Made by a program: the position numbers and the translations under genes
Part shown: positions 11,457-25,000 of the stretch, in pieces
Layout of the letters: every line of letters starts with the position of its first letter
Numbering within the stretch: position 1 is the stretch's first letter
DNA from: Desmodesmus armatus
Taxonomy: Eukaryota; Chlorophyta; Chlorophyceae; Sphaeropleales; Scenedesmaceae
Assembly: GCA_007449985.2 (NCBI GenBank)
Contig: VIIQ02000679.1
Location: forward strand, 139,001-203,000
Reading direction: 5' to 3'
Length of the DNA: 64,000 bases
The notes under the pieces: model-generated
What the model saw: only the letters and a program-made list of their open reading frames with translations
What the model was told of the DNA's origin: nothing
Database searches by the model: none

Positions 11457-14400
11457 TTAGTTGCGAGCCTGCAGCACTCGTGCGCGCAGGACCTGGCCCT
11501 GCTGCTGCTGCTTGCCTGCTGCAGCACCCCTGTCACCACCAGCAGCAGCGCTCCCTCCCACTGAAGGTCCCTGCACACCACTGCACCCATGCGGCACCCC
11601 AACAGCCCCTGCCTGTCCGCCCTGCACCTTCAGTGCTGCTGCCCTCACCATGCCACCTAAGCTGCTGTTAGCAGCAGCAGCTGCTGCAACAGCAGGAGCC
11701 GCTGCTGCTGTCACCGCTGCGGCTGCCGCTGCAGATGCGCCCAGCAGCAGCTGCCGCGCCTCTGCTGCCACAGCTTCAATCAGCCAAGGCTGGCTCTGTG
11801 CCAACCTCCAACTGTCAGCATCACTCAGCAGAGCTGGCACTGCCAGGGGTGCGATCTCCAGCACAGGCGTTACCAGTGCACTGCTGCCGCTGCTGCCGCT
11901 GTTGGTGCACAAGCTGTCAAGTGCTGCCGCTGCCCGTGGAGTTCCTGCTGCAGCAGGGGCGGCCCCAGCCCCCTTACCCTGCACTCCCTTGCCCTTCTCA
12001 GCCCCACAGCGCATCACACTGTGCACCTGCTGCTGCTGCTGCTGAACAGCCCCAATCCCTGGGGCCCCACCCCAGGGAGCTGCAGGCACCAACCCCACCA
12101 CAGGACTCAAGGCCCCAGCAGCTCCTGCTGCCGCCACTGGGCTCCCTAGGCCCACTGCTGCCAAGCCGTGGCCAGGGTGGGGCTGCAGCTGCAGGCTGAC
12201 GCCTGTGTGGCTAGTCCTAGGAGGTGGCATCTGGCCCGCGGTGTGCACGTGGTGCAGGCGCGTGTTAGCTGCCACGGGATGGAACCTGCTGACGGGGTTG
12301 TGAACTGCGGGTTGCACAGCGCCGGGGCCCACCTGCTTCTGCTGCAGCTGCATCAGCCGCATCTGGGCAGCCGGTGGCAGAACCAGGCTGCTGCTGCAGT
12401 TGCTGAGAGCCAGGGTGGTCTCGCTCGTCACTGCCGCTGCTGCTGCAGGGGCAGGCGCACCAGCAGCTGGAGCAGCAGCAGGTGCAGGCACGTGTGCTGT
12501 CCTTGCAGCTGGCAGCGCTGCCATGCTGTCTGTGTGGTGCCTGCGCAGTGGGGCAGCGGACGCTGCGTGGGGCTGGCGGGGCAGAGCTGCACTCACTGCT
12601 GCACGTGCCGCTGCCACCGCATGCGGCTGCGGGCCGCCGCCGCTGCTGTTGCTGCCGCTGCGACGTGCTTTTGTGCCAGATGCCTTGCCTCCCTGGCCAG
12701 CAGCTGCTGCTGCAGGGGCGGCAGCAGCAGTGCTGCCTGCTGCTGCTTCCCTCGCAGCGCGCGCTGCCTGTGCCTGCTCTGCAGCCGATGAGGCTGCTGC
12801 TGCAGCAACGTCCGCCTCATCCCATGCAGCTCCCTCGTCCTCTGCTGCTGCAGCCAGCAGCAGCAGGTCGGCTGAGCATGCTACAGCCAGGCTGTCAGGG
12901 CTGGGGGCCCTCCTTGTGCTGTCAGGGGCCTCTTGGTCTTCCCTTGTTGCTGCTGTTGCTGCTGCTGCGTTTGCTGCTGCCATCTCTGCATCAGACAGGT
13001 CAAGCACACGTGGCTCTGCAGCGAGTGCTGCTGCTGCTGCTGCTGCTGCTGGCTCAGCAGCCTGAGCAGCAGCAGCCGCCGCTGGGCTGTCAGGCTTGGC
13101 AGCAGTGGCAGCAGCGGCGGCTGCCATGGCTGCTGCATGGCTCTCCCGCCAGAGCTTCTTCAGTCTCATTGCTGACACAGCCCTGGTACTGCCCCCAGAG
13201 CTACTGCCCTTGCAGCCACCCACACTCCCAGCACTGTCCCCGCTGTGCGCCCTACCAGTAGCCCCGCCTGCCGCTGCGCTGGCGCCTCCTGCATCCCCTG
13301 AGCCTGGTGCTGCAGCGATGCCGGCTGCTGCTGCTGCTGAACCTGACAGAGCCTTGATGACCTGGGGGCCGGGGGTGGCCAGGGCAGCAGCAGGGAGGTC
13401 CTGCTGTTCTGCAGGGGTGGTATCCTTGGGGGTGCTGCCAGCGTCCGCTGTCCCTGCTGCCACTGTTGATGCCTCTGCCATCAGGCCCTCTGCATCCACC
13501 ATCAGCTGGTCGCTGTCAATGCCACCGCTGCACTGCTGCTGCAGGCCAGCCGCAGCCTCAGCAGCAGTTGCTGCCAGATCGTCCAAAGAAAAGGCAGCAC
13601 CCTCAGGGCCGTGCTCCATCTCCCCCTCCTCTACAGCGCCGGCAGCGGCAGCAGGGCGTCCCTGTCCTGCAGAGCCCTCAGGGCTGCAGGCGTCCACTCC
13701 TGCGCTAGCAGCCGCCAGGAGGTCCAGCAAGTTGGGCAGCACGGCTGGCAGCCCACCAGGGGTGGGGGTGTCAGCACAAGCTGCAGCAGAGCCCCTAGAG
13801 TGAGGAGTGCTGAGGCAGCGGCTCAGGGGGCCGCCAGAGCCCTGCGCAGCGCTGTGCGCGCTGCGCGGCGCTGTGGCTGGGGTCAGCACAGCACTGCATG
13901 CGCGTCCTGCAGGCTGTGCTGGTGTGGCAGTAGCTGCATTCGCCAGAGCTGTAGCTGAAGCCTGCTGAAGCTGGTGGGGTCCTGAGCCACCAAGGGCCCT
14001 GCCGGCAGGAGGCAGCATAGCTGAGGGAGATGTGAGGGTGAACCTCGGCACTGGGGTGCCGGCCATGGCCCCCGCGCTCCTGCCGCTGCTGCGCCTGCTG
14101 CTGGGCGCTGTCGCAGCTCCTAGGACCGAGCCAGAGCTGCCGTGCCTGCTGCTGGTGCCAGCTGTGAGGGTGCTGCCGTCTGCGTGGCTCTGCGCACGGG
14201 TCCTGCGAGGCTCCTCACCAGGCGCGGCAGCAGCAGCACTAATGCTGCCTGTGGGCTGCTTTCCTGCAGCTGCTGCGCCCCTATAAGGCACTGGGGTCGG
14301 GGCGTAGGGGCTCGTGCCAAAGGCCTTGGAGAGGATGGCACCTGCAGGGGTCTCTGGGACCCCGGACCGCACTGCAGCGGGGGTCTTGGCAGCAGAGGCT

Positions 14401-15858
14401 GCTGCTGCAGGGGTCTTGGCCGCACTCAGGCTTCCTGCACCTCCTGGCTTCATAGCTGTGCTGGGGCAGGGGTCAGCACAGGGTAGCTGTGGTGCATCAA
14501 TGGTGCCGTTAGAGGCAGAGGGTACCCACGAGGCAGCAGCTGGTGGTGCTGGGGTCTGTGGCAGGGCCCTGCAGGAGCTGGCATGAGGTAGGCTGCTGTC
14601 AGGTGCTGCCTGGGCTGCTGCTGCACTGCTGTTGCTGTGAGGGGCCAGCAGGAGGGTTGCCTTCTTGTTGGCGGTTGTGTGTCCTGGTGTGGTGAGCTCC
14701 ATGAGGGTCTCTGTGTGTATGGGAGGGAGGGTGGGATGGAGGGACGGCAGGGGCAGAGAGACACGACACATTCTTGGATGGTGGATCAGGCATACATATG
14801 CTGTTGAGTGGTGGGTGCTCAGGGGCAGCATGTGGGGCACACCAGTGCTTTCAAACCATGGCACATCAATCATAACAACAATGCTTGTTTGTACCAAGTC
14901 CCTCTGCTCCTGTTCATCTGTTTTGTACACAACTGAGACTATGGTAAAAACATAGAAGAACCGCCAGTGGTAGAGGTTGCAAAAAGGGACAGGCAGGCTG
15001 CACCGTGGATGACCTCGCCAGCAGGCTGTGGTGTGCGCAAGCAGAAGCGGTGCCTGCTGCATCCTTGTGAACTGCTCAAACATGCCACAGCAATGAACAT
15101 CTGCCTGCACTGCTGTCCACTCCTCACAAACACTGGTACAAAGGTGGCAATGTGGTCGCACACCTGGAGACATCTTGTTGCACACTTGTGGAAAACAAAA
15201 GTTCTGTCACACCCCAGTTGGGTGGCCCATGCATGCCCATGCTGCCCAGGTGCTCCAACCTCAACTGCCGGAATGGAACAACCAAGTTTGCTCCCTATCG
15301 TTCTCACCAGGGCTCGGTGGTGCTGCTGCTGGGTGAAGGCCATCCTTGCTGCGCAGCCGCTTGGATCCACCAAACTGCAGATAGCAACACACACAGGAGG
15401 CAATCAGCATCATGCTGCGTGAGATGCTGTGAGGCGTGCTCAATCACGTCTTCAGCATGACATCTGCGCAGCCAGGCGCTTTCTGCTGCTGCTTTGCACC
15501 CAACTGCAGTGGATGCTGTAGCTGGGTGTTCACCTTGTCTCTGCCTCCGCCACTGCTTGGACCATCATCGTTCAGGTCAGCACCAACTATGGCACGTTGA
15601 ATCTGCAGATGCACCACAATCACAGCACAAGGGCTGGTGGGTCAGTGTGTTGTTGACATCCAGCCATCAACTCACATGTGTCAACAACAGGTCTGCAGCA
15701 GTCTTGCAGGAAACTATTGCAGCAAAAAAAGGCAATCAGAACGTAAATAGTACCTGCTCCCACTCCTGCAAGCCCTTGGGGCCGATTTTGTGCTTCTTGG
15801 TTGCAATCTTGCTCTCCCATCCCCAGGGAGCGAGCCGCTTCAGCTCCTTCAGCGACAT
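11457..15858 (-). CDS. Large Ala/Ser/Pro-rich protein of unknown function
   Basis: Four exons join in phase: 15858-15754, 15602-15534, 15374-15308 and 14710-11457, coding for 1164 residues. I do not recognise it. The N-terminus (first three exons, about 80 residues) is the only ordered-looking part: LKRLAPWGWESKIATKKHKI followed by GPKGLQEWEQ and basic KRLRSKDG. The giant last exon begins with LMELTTPGHTTANKKATLLL and holds several TP-containing motifs (AKTPAA twice, PETPAGAILSKAFGTSPYAP), then hundreds of Ala, Ser, Gly and Pro residues with a few leucine-rich patches near the C-terminus (DSWRLAQSQPWLIEAVAAEA). The composition and TP sites suggest a disordered, possibly phosphorylated nuclear or cytoskeletal protein, but that is inference. 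Antisense long open frames here are shadows of the Ala codons. Confidence 0.75.
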
Positions 15859-17871
15859 CTTGAGTGTTGTATACCTTCACTGTAAGTATTATGGTGAACG
15901 TCCTCAGTTGCGTTGACAGGTGAGGGCTACTGCTCGTTGTTAACACTCGTGTAGCAACGTCCCTGAGCATAAAGAAGACCCAGACGCTGACAGTTGAGTA
16001 CTCTGTAAAGTGCGGTGTGTGTTGAGTGCCTGAATGAAACCCCAGACGCGCTTGGCAAAGCTTGAAACCTGAGCTGAGTGATTTTGAACTGGAATGAAAC
16101 AAAGGTGAAGGACATGTCAAGACTTTTTGATCATGAGCAGTATCATGAGTCTGACTGGCTTCAGATATGTCGCTTATGGAGCTTGACTGCCGCACTGTGC
16201 CCTGCATTGCAGTTGCTGGTGCAGAACTGGTGATCAGTCACAGTGGAGGGCACAGTTGGTTGCCAGTGGTATTGAACCTTGCCCTGGTGGTTGCAAAGTG
16301 GCACATTCACTGACTTTGAGCTCGCGGTAGCGGCTGCATTACCAGAAACGAGCAGTGGCAGGCAGGCGGCCTGGTCTGGACAGATCTACAGGCACACTAG
16401 TACTGCAAGTGGTGCAAGTGGTGCCGGCCAGGTTGGGGCCTTTTGCTGGAATGTTAGGGGGTGTAGGATGCAGGTTTGGAATAGGGAGCCGTCAACCACC
16501 CCTTACAACCTCTTTTTCCCTCCTGCACTGGTGCATCCTGGTATGTCTGGACAGCAAGGCAGCTGACAACTTGATTATCAACACATTGCAAAGCAGCTCG
16601 TGTTCAGATGGTTTCAGTATCAGCTGCGCTTGCTGATCAACTGGTCATAGCTGAGGCTGCAATGTGTGGGAAACAGTATTTTCAGAGAATCTTCAACAGC
16701 TGTGTGCAGTGTGAATGCTGACTCTCAGAAGACATGAGCTTGTGGCGCATGACAGTGCCTTGAGCAGAGTTGTCAGGTGCTAGGCTGTCGTGTGTGAACA
16801 GCAAATCATCATGCAAGCAAACAGCAACAGTGATAAGCATCAACAGTGCTGACACCAACATACTGCTGCCTACTTGCTGTGGATCACCTTGCCAAGATAA
16901 CCTGCTGCCGTACCAGCCAACCTGATAGGGAGTTGTGTTACACGAGGTACAGCCACACAATGCTTGGCTGCTGCTGACTGACAGCCTGACCCTGTCCCTC
17001 CATGGATATCGTGATGCACACTGAAGACCTGGTACAATGTGCCAACCTGCTGTGAAAAGGACTAATACACAGGGAGCAGCATGGGAGCTGCAATTCACTG
17101 GCTGATAGAACACACTCAGGATGAGACACAGCATGCATCATATGAAACAGAGGCATGACGGCATGTTGGGAGGAACTCCAGACATGCTCGTGCAAGCCGC
17201 AACGGCACTGCGCTTGCTATCACTTAGCTGATGAGCACCACACAGCAGCGCATGCTGGGAGGCACGCGCGGCGTGAGGTGCGGTGCATAACCGGTGGCCG
17301 CCAGAAGCACAGTCTGCAGCCTTTCGCAGGCTCAGAGCTGGCACCCCACCACCATGTTGAAACATGACCTGTGTCTGTGCCACAGCACACAGCACATGCA
17401 AGACAGCAACTGCAAGCCCTGATGTGAAGACTGGACACACGCTGTTGGATTGCATGTACAGCAAGAGCCTCTTGCTGCAACAGCAATGGCTTGGGCTGAC
17501 ACCCTGAACCCTCTACACTCACACGCGCCCTGCCACAGTCGGCCCAGATAACACCAATTGACAAAAGCAGCAACAACAGTATTGAGTTTATGTGACACAT
17601 TTCGGAGCACATCTGTACGGCAACAATGCTCTGTACATACACACAGCACAACACACACAGCGGCAGCAGAGTACCAACTGCTGTCAAGAGAACAGATGAT
17701 CTGCCCGACACTGCAGCACAAACAGGCCAGCACACAGAGATGGTGCAAAGACTGCAGGACAGCAATGGCTGCTGCAGTACAAATGTTGCACAGCAAGACA
17801 CATCAGCAGCACCAGGCTGCGGCATGCCAGCGCAGGGCAGGATGTGTGCGCATGCAGGCACACAATGCCCA
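15859..17871. other. Intergenic region with no supported gene
   Basis: Two kilobases between the start of the Ala/Ser/Pro-rich gene and the 3' end of NAR2. Open frames are present on both strands, but none has a recognisable domain, consistent codon pattern or matching splice sites. The first few hundred bases should hold the promoter of the minus-strand gene. Confidence 0.45.
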
Positions 17872-17876
17872 TTACA
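17872..17876 (-). terminator. Candidate TGTAA poly(A) signal of NAR2
   Basis: TTACA on the plus strand (TGTAA on the minus strand), about 220 bases past the NAR2 stop codon at 18098. Confidence 0.45.
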
Positions 17877-18097
17877 AACCTTCCCTCGCACAGCATGCGC
17901 AAGCCTGCACCTGTGTCAACTGTGCAGGCCATGACAAACACTGCTCGGCGCCGGCCCATGCACCTCATGGCTACAAGATGCCAGCACAGGCGTGCAGGAA
18001 ACTGAGAGCTGAGCACCAGAAGTACCTAGCAGTCACTCCAAGACCTGCACTGTGCTGATACATACACGACGAAATTGAGTCCTTACGCACTGCTGCT

Positions 18098-19375
18098 TCA
18101 GCTGCTGCCCTTGCCCTTGCGCTGCATGATCGTGTCCCGGATGAAGTATGCTGCCAAGAAAAGAGGGCCGATGGCCGAGCACACGGCAGTAGCAATCACC
18201 ATGCTGGTGGGTGTACTGTTGATGATGTTGGTGGCGAAGTAGGTCTGGTTGACTGTGCTGTCGTGCTGGCAGAAGGAGGTTCCGGTGCCGTTTGTGCACT
18301 GCACCAGCACGCTGGTGAACCAGGTTGCCTTGGTCATGTTCTTGGGGATGGGCCACTCAAAGCCATAGGTAGACTTGGCAGCGGCATACTCGGTGGACAT
18401 GATGACGAAGGGGCAGCTCTTGTCCTTCTGTGGGAGCAGCACAGGCACAGGGGGCAAGGGGCAGCAGGGAGTAGGGTGAGTTGGTTGATGTGCGAAAGCA
18501 GGCATGGGTCTGCGATGCTGCAGGGTGCCAGCCATTCAGCTGGCAGGTCTGTCACACACAGCATGTGCTGCTCGTATCAGCAGTGTGTGCAGGATGTGCT
18601 CAGCTGGCGGACTGGCGGTTGAAATCATTATGACAGCTGTGTGCGCAGGCAAGCGCAGGCAAGCGTGAACCTCCAGGCAAGCAAAAACGGTCACACAGCT
18701 TTGCAGCTCAGCGCAGGCAGCAGGCTGACCCGTCTTGCAGAACCTCTTTCCAGCCTGGCAGAAACCGGCACACTCACGTCAATGACATCAGCTGCCCTGC
18801 GCCATGGCCTGTCCACTGCAGATGCCTTGGTGTAGCACGCCCTGACCAGCACACGCAGGGGGTCCAGGTTGTCATATGTCTTCAACTTCTTGTCCTTGAG
18901 CGACAGCTGCACGTTGAGCTTATCGTTGTTGTCTGCGTTGAGGGGAGGCTGGTTGCAGGGAGCGGTCAGGGATGGGCTGTCACATGCGATGGGGCTGAAG
19001 ACAGTCTTGTCTGCTGACTTTGTGGCAGATACTTTGATGTTCCACTGGCCTGCAACTGGCTGCAGCTGCTTGTAGCCTGCAGGAATGGAGACAGCAGAGC
19101 AGCAGCAGTAGGATCAGCAAGACGCTCAAAGACAGCAGGAGCGGGTCTTGCCATCCAGGCGCCCAACGCTGAAATCTCGATGCATGGCGTTTGTGTGCGC
19201 GATTTTCATCCTCAATTCGTGGTTGGCCGGTGACTAGCTACTGCCCATGTGACCGCACCCATGTGGGCAGTAAACGTGCCAACTCACTTGTGTCTTGCAG
19301 CACCTCGTATGTACTTGCATAAGCTGTCGCATACAAGCATGCTGCAACCACGACGAGCAGAGCGCTGCGGGCCAT
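18098..19375 (-). CDS. NAR2: NAR2 (NRT3) high-affinity nitrate transport accessory protein
   Basis: NAR2/NRT3 proteins are small plasma-membrane partners that NRT2 nitrate transporters need for stability and activity. Three exons join in phase: 19375-19288, 19076-18778 and 18427-18098, coding for 238 residues. Residues 1-20 form a signal peptide. The central region reads LRVLVRACYTKASAVDRPWR, then a Val/Ile-Asp followed by KDKSCPFVI; the Cys-Tyr, DRPWR and KDK-x-C pattern is the family signature. The C-terminal third has several N-x-S/T sites and ends with one membrane segment (about 207-227, MVIATAVCSAIGPLFLAAYF) and a short basic tail (QRKGKGSS), as expected for a type I membrane protein. 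No NRT2, nitrate reductase or nitrite reductase gene lies in this window, so it is not part of a visible nitrate gene cluster here. Confidence 0.9.
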
Positions 19376-22087
19376 TGCTGCTGTGCTGTTGTGAAGAGGT
19401 GTTGGTGAAGCTTGAGGACAACAGCAGGATACTCAGACGAGATGTGTATGATCGAAGACGTCGGAGTGTGGTTGCTGGAGGTACAGCTGGGCGTGTATAA
19501 GAGTGGGCCCGCGAATGGGTCACACGACAGGGCACTGGTCCCTTCGGTGGCCCTCGGAGGAGAGGGTTGGGGCAAGAGACAAGAGCCAATGCAGCCAACG
19601 AGCAACAACGCAATCAGCTTGAAATCAACTTGTTACTGTGGTCTTCATGTGCCTCTCCGTGAGCTGGGCCGGCACAAATGGGGACTGGGGTTGTTGGTCC
19701 TAACGCCCCCCTGGAACCAAAGAACCTGGTATCGCGATAAGAAACAGCGGTAAGCTTTGCATATCAGCACGGCAAGAATCACTTTCGTCGAACCATGCAA
19801 GGCCTTGCACAACCTTTGCCTTGCACATGAAACCTTGCTTCATTTGGCCGTGTAGAAGTGACGCAGTTCCCACCTGTGCAGTGTAGGCCCATGTGAGGTA
19901 GTCTTGCTCACACATGACCGTAAAAACTGTCCTGCAGCCTGCGGCAGGCAGCTCACCGCCTCACACCCCCTGTTGCAGCCAGCACAATTGCGCACATACA
20001 TACATACTTGTAGGCCTGGTCACTTGTTTATAACAGCAACATCACTGCAGCAAAGGGCATTGCATCACCCCATGACTTGACACCACTGTGTCGGTAGGAC
20101 TGGCAGCGCCCTTCTGCTGGCCAAGCTGTGCTGTTCGCACATGTGCGGCTTCACAGCTGTGTGCTTCCGCCCTGCCGTTGAACCGCTGCGTGTAGTAAAG
20201 TTGCAAGTGTGCACGCAGAGTGTGGTGCACCTACATGGCAGCCGTCTGGCAGCAGCACGGTCATGCCTGCCAACGTGACAAGAGCCCTGCAGTTGTGTGC
20301 TGCCCAGCAGAAGATAAATGCAGTGGTGGCCACTGGCAGTTTGCGCAAGCAGAATGAGCCTTTTGTGGTCTGCAGCATGGAGTTGGTGTGCGCCTTTGTG
20401 GTCTGCGCGTGTTGGGTGGCTGGGTGTGCTACACTCCGCGCTGGCGCCACTGCAGTCAGAAGTTTTGCACCCTCAAATTTAGGATGCGGTGCGAAGCTCT
20501 GACCTGTCACAGGTGATGCCGGGCATCACCCCTACTTGCCCACAACACAGCCTGTCAGACTGTTTCGGTCCACAATAAACCAGCATGAACCGGGCGGCCC
20601 TGACAACGCAGCAAAATGGTTTCACTGCAAACTCAACAGTGGCGGCCACTGGCACACCACCCTTGCAAATTGACTCAGTGCTTCCATAGCTTCTGTGCAC
20701 TCCCTCAAAATGTGTGCAGGCCTTCTGCAGCAGACCACTGCCAAGCCCACTGTCAAGCAGCAAGCTGCATCCCTAGCCGCTAGGGATGTGGGCCAAATGC
20801 TTTGCTGTCGGTGGTAGCGGTACCACCCCTAGGGGTCCCTCGCAGCCCCTGCCGCTGCAGCGCTGGTTGGTTGTCATGCAAGCCCCCTAGTCGTAGCTGC
20901 GTACTGCAGCTGCAGCAGTGCCTGTTGGGCAACACCCACAGGTGTTGTATCACCATACAATCCATTGGTCCAGGTGCAACTTGGACACAAACCATCCCCC
21001 CTGCTGTCGCAGAGTGCCCCAACAGACTGCGGCAGCACATTGATGTTACAGTTACAGTTACACAGTTACAGTAATTGGCGTGTGGCGATGTGGCGATGTG
21101 ACGACACTTTGAAACAGTTGGGCTCAGTCCACAGCAATTACTTTGGAACCACAGGCCTGTCACGGTGGCAAGCCTATGCATGATTGCCCTAGCATGGCAG
21201 TCGCCAGTGACCGTCATTCGGATTTGGTCACACCCCCAGCAGCAGTAGGAGGGCCACCTGCCTGGGATGGTGGTGAGGCTGCAAGGCAAACTTGGTGGTG
21301 TGTAAGAAATGCAGCATGTGGATGCGCCCACCAGGCCGATGCACCAGGGAATTTTACCCTCCGGGTGCAGGCAGGGTTGACTCTGCTACTGCAGGTTGCA
21401 AATCTCACTGGTGCAGACATGTCTCCTGCATTGTTGTACGATGTGCATGCTGTATTTAAGCATGCTGTATCTGACCTCTTCAAGTGCCCATCGCCCACAA
21501 CCAGCTGCAATTGTTGCAAATTGCAATGCAACAGCTGCCTGTGCCCCAGACACACAGACCCGCCAAAAGTGGCCAGCATGACCCACACACCCTACCCACA
21601 ACGTTAGCCTGAAGCCTGTCAGCCGTAGATAAACGTTCGAGCGCAGATAGAACACAGCAGCCTAGCACATGCAAGGACCCCCCCCAAAAGAAGAGGGCGT
21701 GCTGTTCCCAGTGAGCCTGCAGGTGCCATGCAGCTGCAATGAAGTACTGAGGATGTTTTTTTAGTGTGAGGAGTTCAACCTCCGTCACATCCTTCAACAT
21801 GACACTTTTTTCGACGGTTTGTTGAGTCAAATCATCAGTGATGTCAGCGTGCGGTGGCGAACAATTCAGCATGGTGTCGTTGCCTGTCAGGGCGTCCACA
21901 CGTGGTTTAGCTAGGCCCTCCAGCAGCATATCCCGGTCCGCATATGCTGCCCTGCATGCAGTACTCTTGCTGCTTAGCAGCTCGGCAGCCCCACCTTGTC
22001 GGTAACGTTTGCTGTTGATGTATGTAGAAGTGCTCGTGACCCAGGGCAGCCCCTGCAAGCTGGGGTTCTCTGACCATCACTACTACT
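19376..22087. other. Divergent intergenic region
   Basis: Contains the promoters of NAR2 (left) and the EEP-family gene (right). A 192-codon minus-strand frame (22058-21480) has no recognisable domain and runs into low-information sequence, so it is not called. A cluster of palindromes is at 20768-20835 and a run of TTACAG units at about 21046-21071. Otherwise I see nothing supported. Confidence 0.45.
20768..20835. repeat. Cluster of three inverted repeats
   Basis: In 68 bases: CATCCCTAGC and GCTAGGGATG around one base (20768-20788); GGTGGTA and TACCACC around four bases (20810-20827); and CCCCTAGGGG (20826-20835). Each can form a hairpin. No flanking target duplication was found. Confidence 0.7.
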
Positions 22088-25000
22088 ATGTCACCAACGC
22101 TGGTCACGCAACGCATCGCTTTTGCGGCAGGAAAGACAGCTGTTAGGAGGGCATTATCAGTACCAGTGCTGCAGCCGTTTGTAGGTGCCCCTATCGTGCT
22201 CCATAACAGCAAGCCCAGGCATTCAGCAGGTGCATTGCACAGTCAGGGCCAGCAGAGTCCCCATCAGGAGCAGCAGCCGATTCAGAGAGCCCATCACAGA
22301 CCTCGTAAAGGCGTCTTTCGGCGTTTGAAGCTCCTGTGTGCCAGCACAGTCAGGGCTCTGCCTGCAGCAGGCATCAAAGCAGCAGTGCTGGGAGGTGTAG
22401 AGCAGCTCTCATCAGTCACAGCTTTCGCAGGCCTCAGCGGAGCTGTGGTTGCAGGACTTGCTCTCGGGATCGTAGGAAAGGGCGTGCGGCGCTGGCATGC
22501 AGGCAGGAGGGCAGCAAAGCGAGCCATGGCCACTTCACGCCCAACAGCAGCGACAGACGTCACGATTCTCAGCTTCAACATCAGGGGTGTCATGGATAGG
22601 TGGCCTGAAAGGGCTCCTGTGCTGAGGAAGGTCTTGAAACAGGCAGATGCAGACGTGGTGTGTTTCCAGGAAGTTCTCACAGGTGGGTAGTATGCTTGCC
22701 CAGGTGCCCCAGATCAGGTGCCTAGGTCAACACACACGCAACAGGCAACATGCCCTTGCTATGCGGCATGCATACATACATGCAGGCACGCAAGCAGCAG
22801 TGACAACCTGGGGTGGAGTTTTGATTTTTGAAAGCGCCAAAAACAGGGGCACATGTTCCAGAAGTACGGGTGCATTTGCCATGTGGTGCAGCCTTAGGCC
22901 TGCCTGCAGCATGCTCTGGAAGGTGCATTGCATGGTACACACGTCTTACTGAACCTCAACACTGCAGCAGTGCTTCATGCTCCACATGCCTCCTGCTCTG
23001 AATCCTAGCTGATGCTGCTCGCCTTGTGGCTGCTGACCCCTCCAGGCGAGTTCCGGCAAGAGCAGCTTCTGCTGGGCAGCAGCTACACAGTCCACGAGTG
23101 CAGGGCGGCACTGCAGCACCTGCGCAGCAGCAACATCTTTGGCGCAGCGCTGTCGTCTTTTCTGTCGGCCCTGCTGGGTGTCAGCTGGGTGCGGTCGCTG
23201 CTGGTGTCACTGCCAGAGAGCGTGGAGGGCTGGAGGGAGCGCAACAAGCTGGCTCAGGGCTGGGCCAGGCTTCTTAGGTGAGGGTTGCTGATAGTTTTGA
23301 GTAATGGTGGGAGTAGCTGTGGCTGTGGTGGAGGGTTGGGACGTGGGACGTGGGAGCTGTGGTGGGACGTGGCAGTGGCTGTGGGCGATGACGGTGGTGG
23401 AGGGCTGGAGGGAGCGCAACAAGTTGGCACAGGGCTGGGCCAGGCTGCTCAGGTGAGGGTTGCTGATAGTTGTTGTTTGGTGGCGAGGTTCTCTGACTGA
23501 TGGTGGCAATCATCAAGCAGCAGCAGCTTGGGGTCCATGGCACAGCAGTAGCAGCAGCATGAGCAGCACCATCTCATCACTGACGCATCATAAGCCAGTG
23601 CTGATACCTGCATACTTCAGGCATGTCTGCCAAGCAGTGCAGACACTCACCAAGTAGCTGCCTGCAAGCTGCTGCATGGTAGTGACACCAGGATGGTGCT
23701 GTCAATCTGGTGCCCTGGGCTGAATGTACCTGCAGGGACCTGACCATCGTTCCCTTCTACGGCAACTCCATAGCCACACGCGTCCCAGCCATCACCCTGA
23801 CCGGCAGCAGCAACGGCAGCAGTGGCAGCAATGGCAGCAGCAGCATGTGCTGGCCGCCATTCTTCTGCGGCAGCAGCAGCGAGCGCAAAGCAGCAGCAGT
23901 CGCCGACATATTGGTCCTAGGTGACTTCAGGGCAGCTCAGCGGGTGTGTCTGAAGCTGAAGCTCACACAGGCCGCACCTATGCAGCAGCAATGCAGCCGG
24001 GAGCAGTTGGAGGAGTCGATACGGCAGCAGATGTCTGGCGGTGGAGTCAGCACACAACAACAGCAGCAGCAGGGCAAGCAGCAGGGTGAGGTGATGGATG
24101 TTTGGCTGGTGAACACGCACCTTGACCATGCCTCACCGGAGATACGGGCGCGGCAGATGCAGGTACGCATCTGGGTTTAGATTGATCTTTTTGACAGACA
24201 GGCTGCCGTTGGGTTTTTTTGCATAACGATTAGGGAGTGTGCCAAATGACAGGGGTCCTGGCTTTGCGGGCATCTTGAGTACAAGCACTGCAGGGCAGCA
24301 GCACACACTATGGGGCAGAATGCCTAGTCGTGTGGTCTGCGCCTCACGTGGCAGTTCCCAATGGGTCGTACATCGTTGCATAGTGCGACCAGGAGCCCGC
24401 CCTCAAAATGCCAACACACCTCTAGATGGTGCCAGGAAGTAGCGGTGCAGCCTCTTTGTTGGCGCGCCGGCACCCTTTACATATGCAGTGCTGTGCACCA
24501 ATCCAGCAATGATAGTGCTGCCGTCTGTGTTGCTGCCGTGTCTCGTCTTTGGTGCCCAGGCGATATGCAACTGGGTGGAGCCTCTGAAGGGCAGTGTGTT
24601 TGCACCCTCCTTGTGAAGGGCAGTGTGTTTGCACCCTCCTTGATTGCGCGGTGGTGCTCTCGACATGTGCTGTGCACTGATCTTTGTATGACCGTCCTGC
24701 TGTTTTTCTTGCTGCTGCATCCTGTCATTGTACCCAGGCGATATGCAGCTGGGTGGAGCCTCTGAAGGGCAGTGCGGGTGCCATTGTCATAACTGGGGAC
24801 CTCAATGCACCACCGGACGAGGAGCTGCATGTGGTGGCAGGCCGCAACGGCTTCGCCTCAACACACAAGGTGACTAGGGTTGCTGCACTGCTCTGTTGTC
24901 CTGCTGGGGGGCTTGTTGCTTATGGTGGCTGTACAGCTGCCCTACTGAGAGCGTCCTGGTGTAATTGCACATGCGAAGCCAAAGGCAGCACATCATTTGT

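Noticed and set aside
11461..14586. Plus-strand open frames of up to 259 codons opposite the Ala/Ser/Pro-rich exon
   Set aside because: These are shadows of GCN codons; the minus-strand frame alone is open for 1084 codons and joins to three upstream exons in phase.
16000..18060. Search for an NRT2 or other nitrate-assimilation gene beside NAR2
   Set aside because: No frame on either side carries transporter segments or nitrate/nitrite reductase motifs.
21480..22058. 192-codon minus-strand frame upstream of the EEP gene
   Set aside because: No recognisable domain, no matching splice partners, and it overlaps the probable promoter and 5' UTR of the divergent gene.
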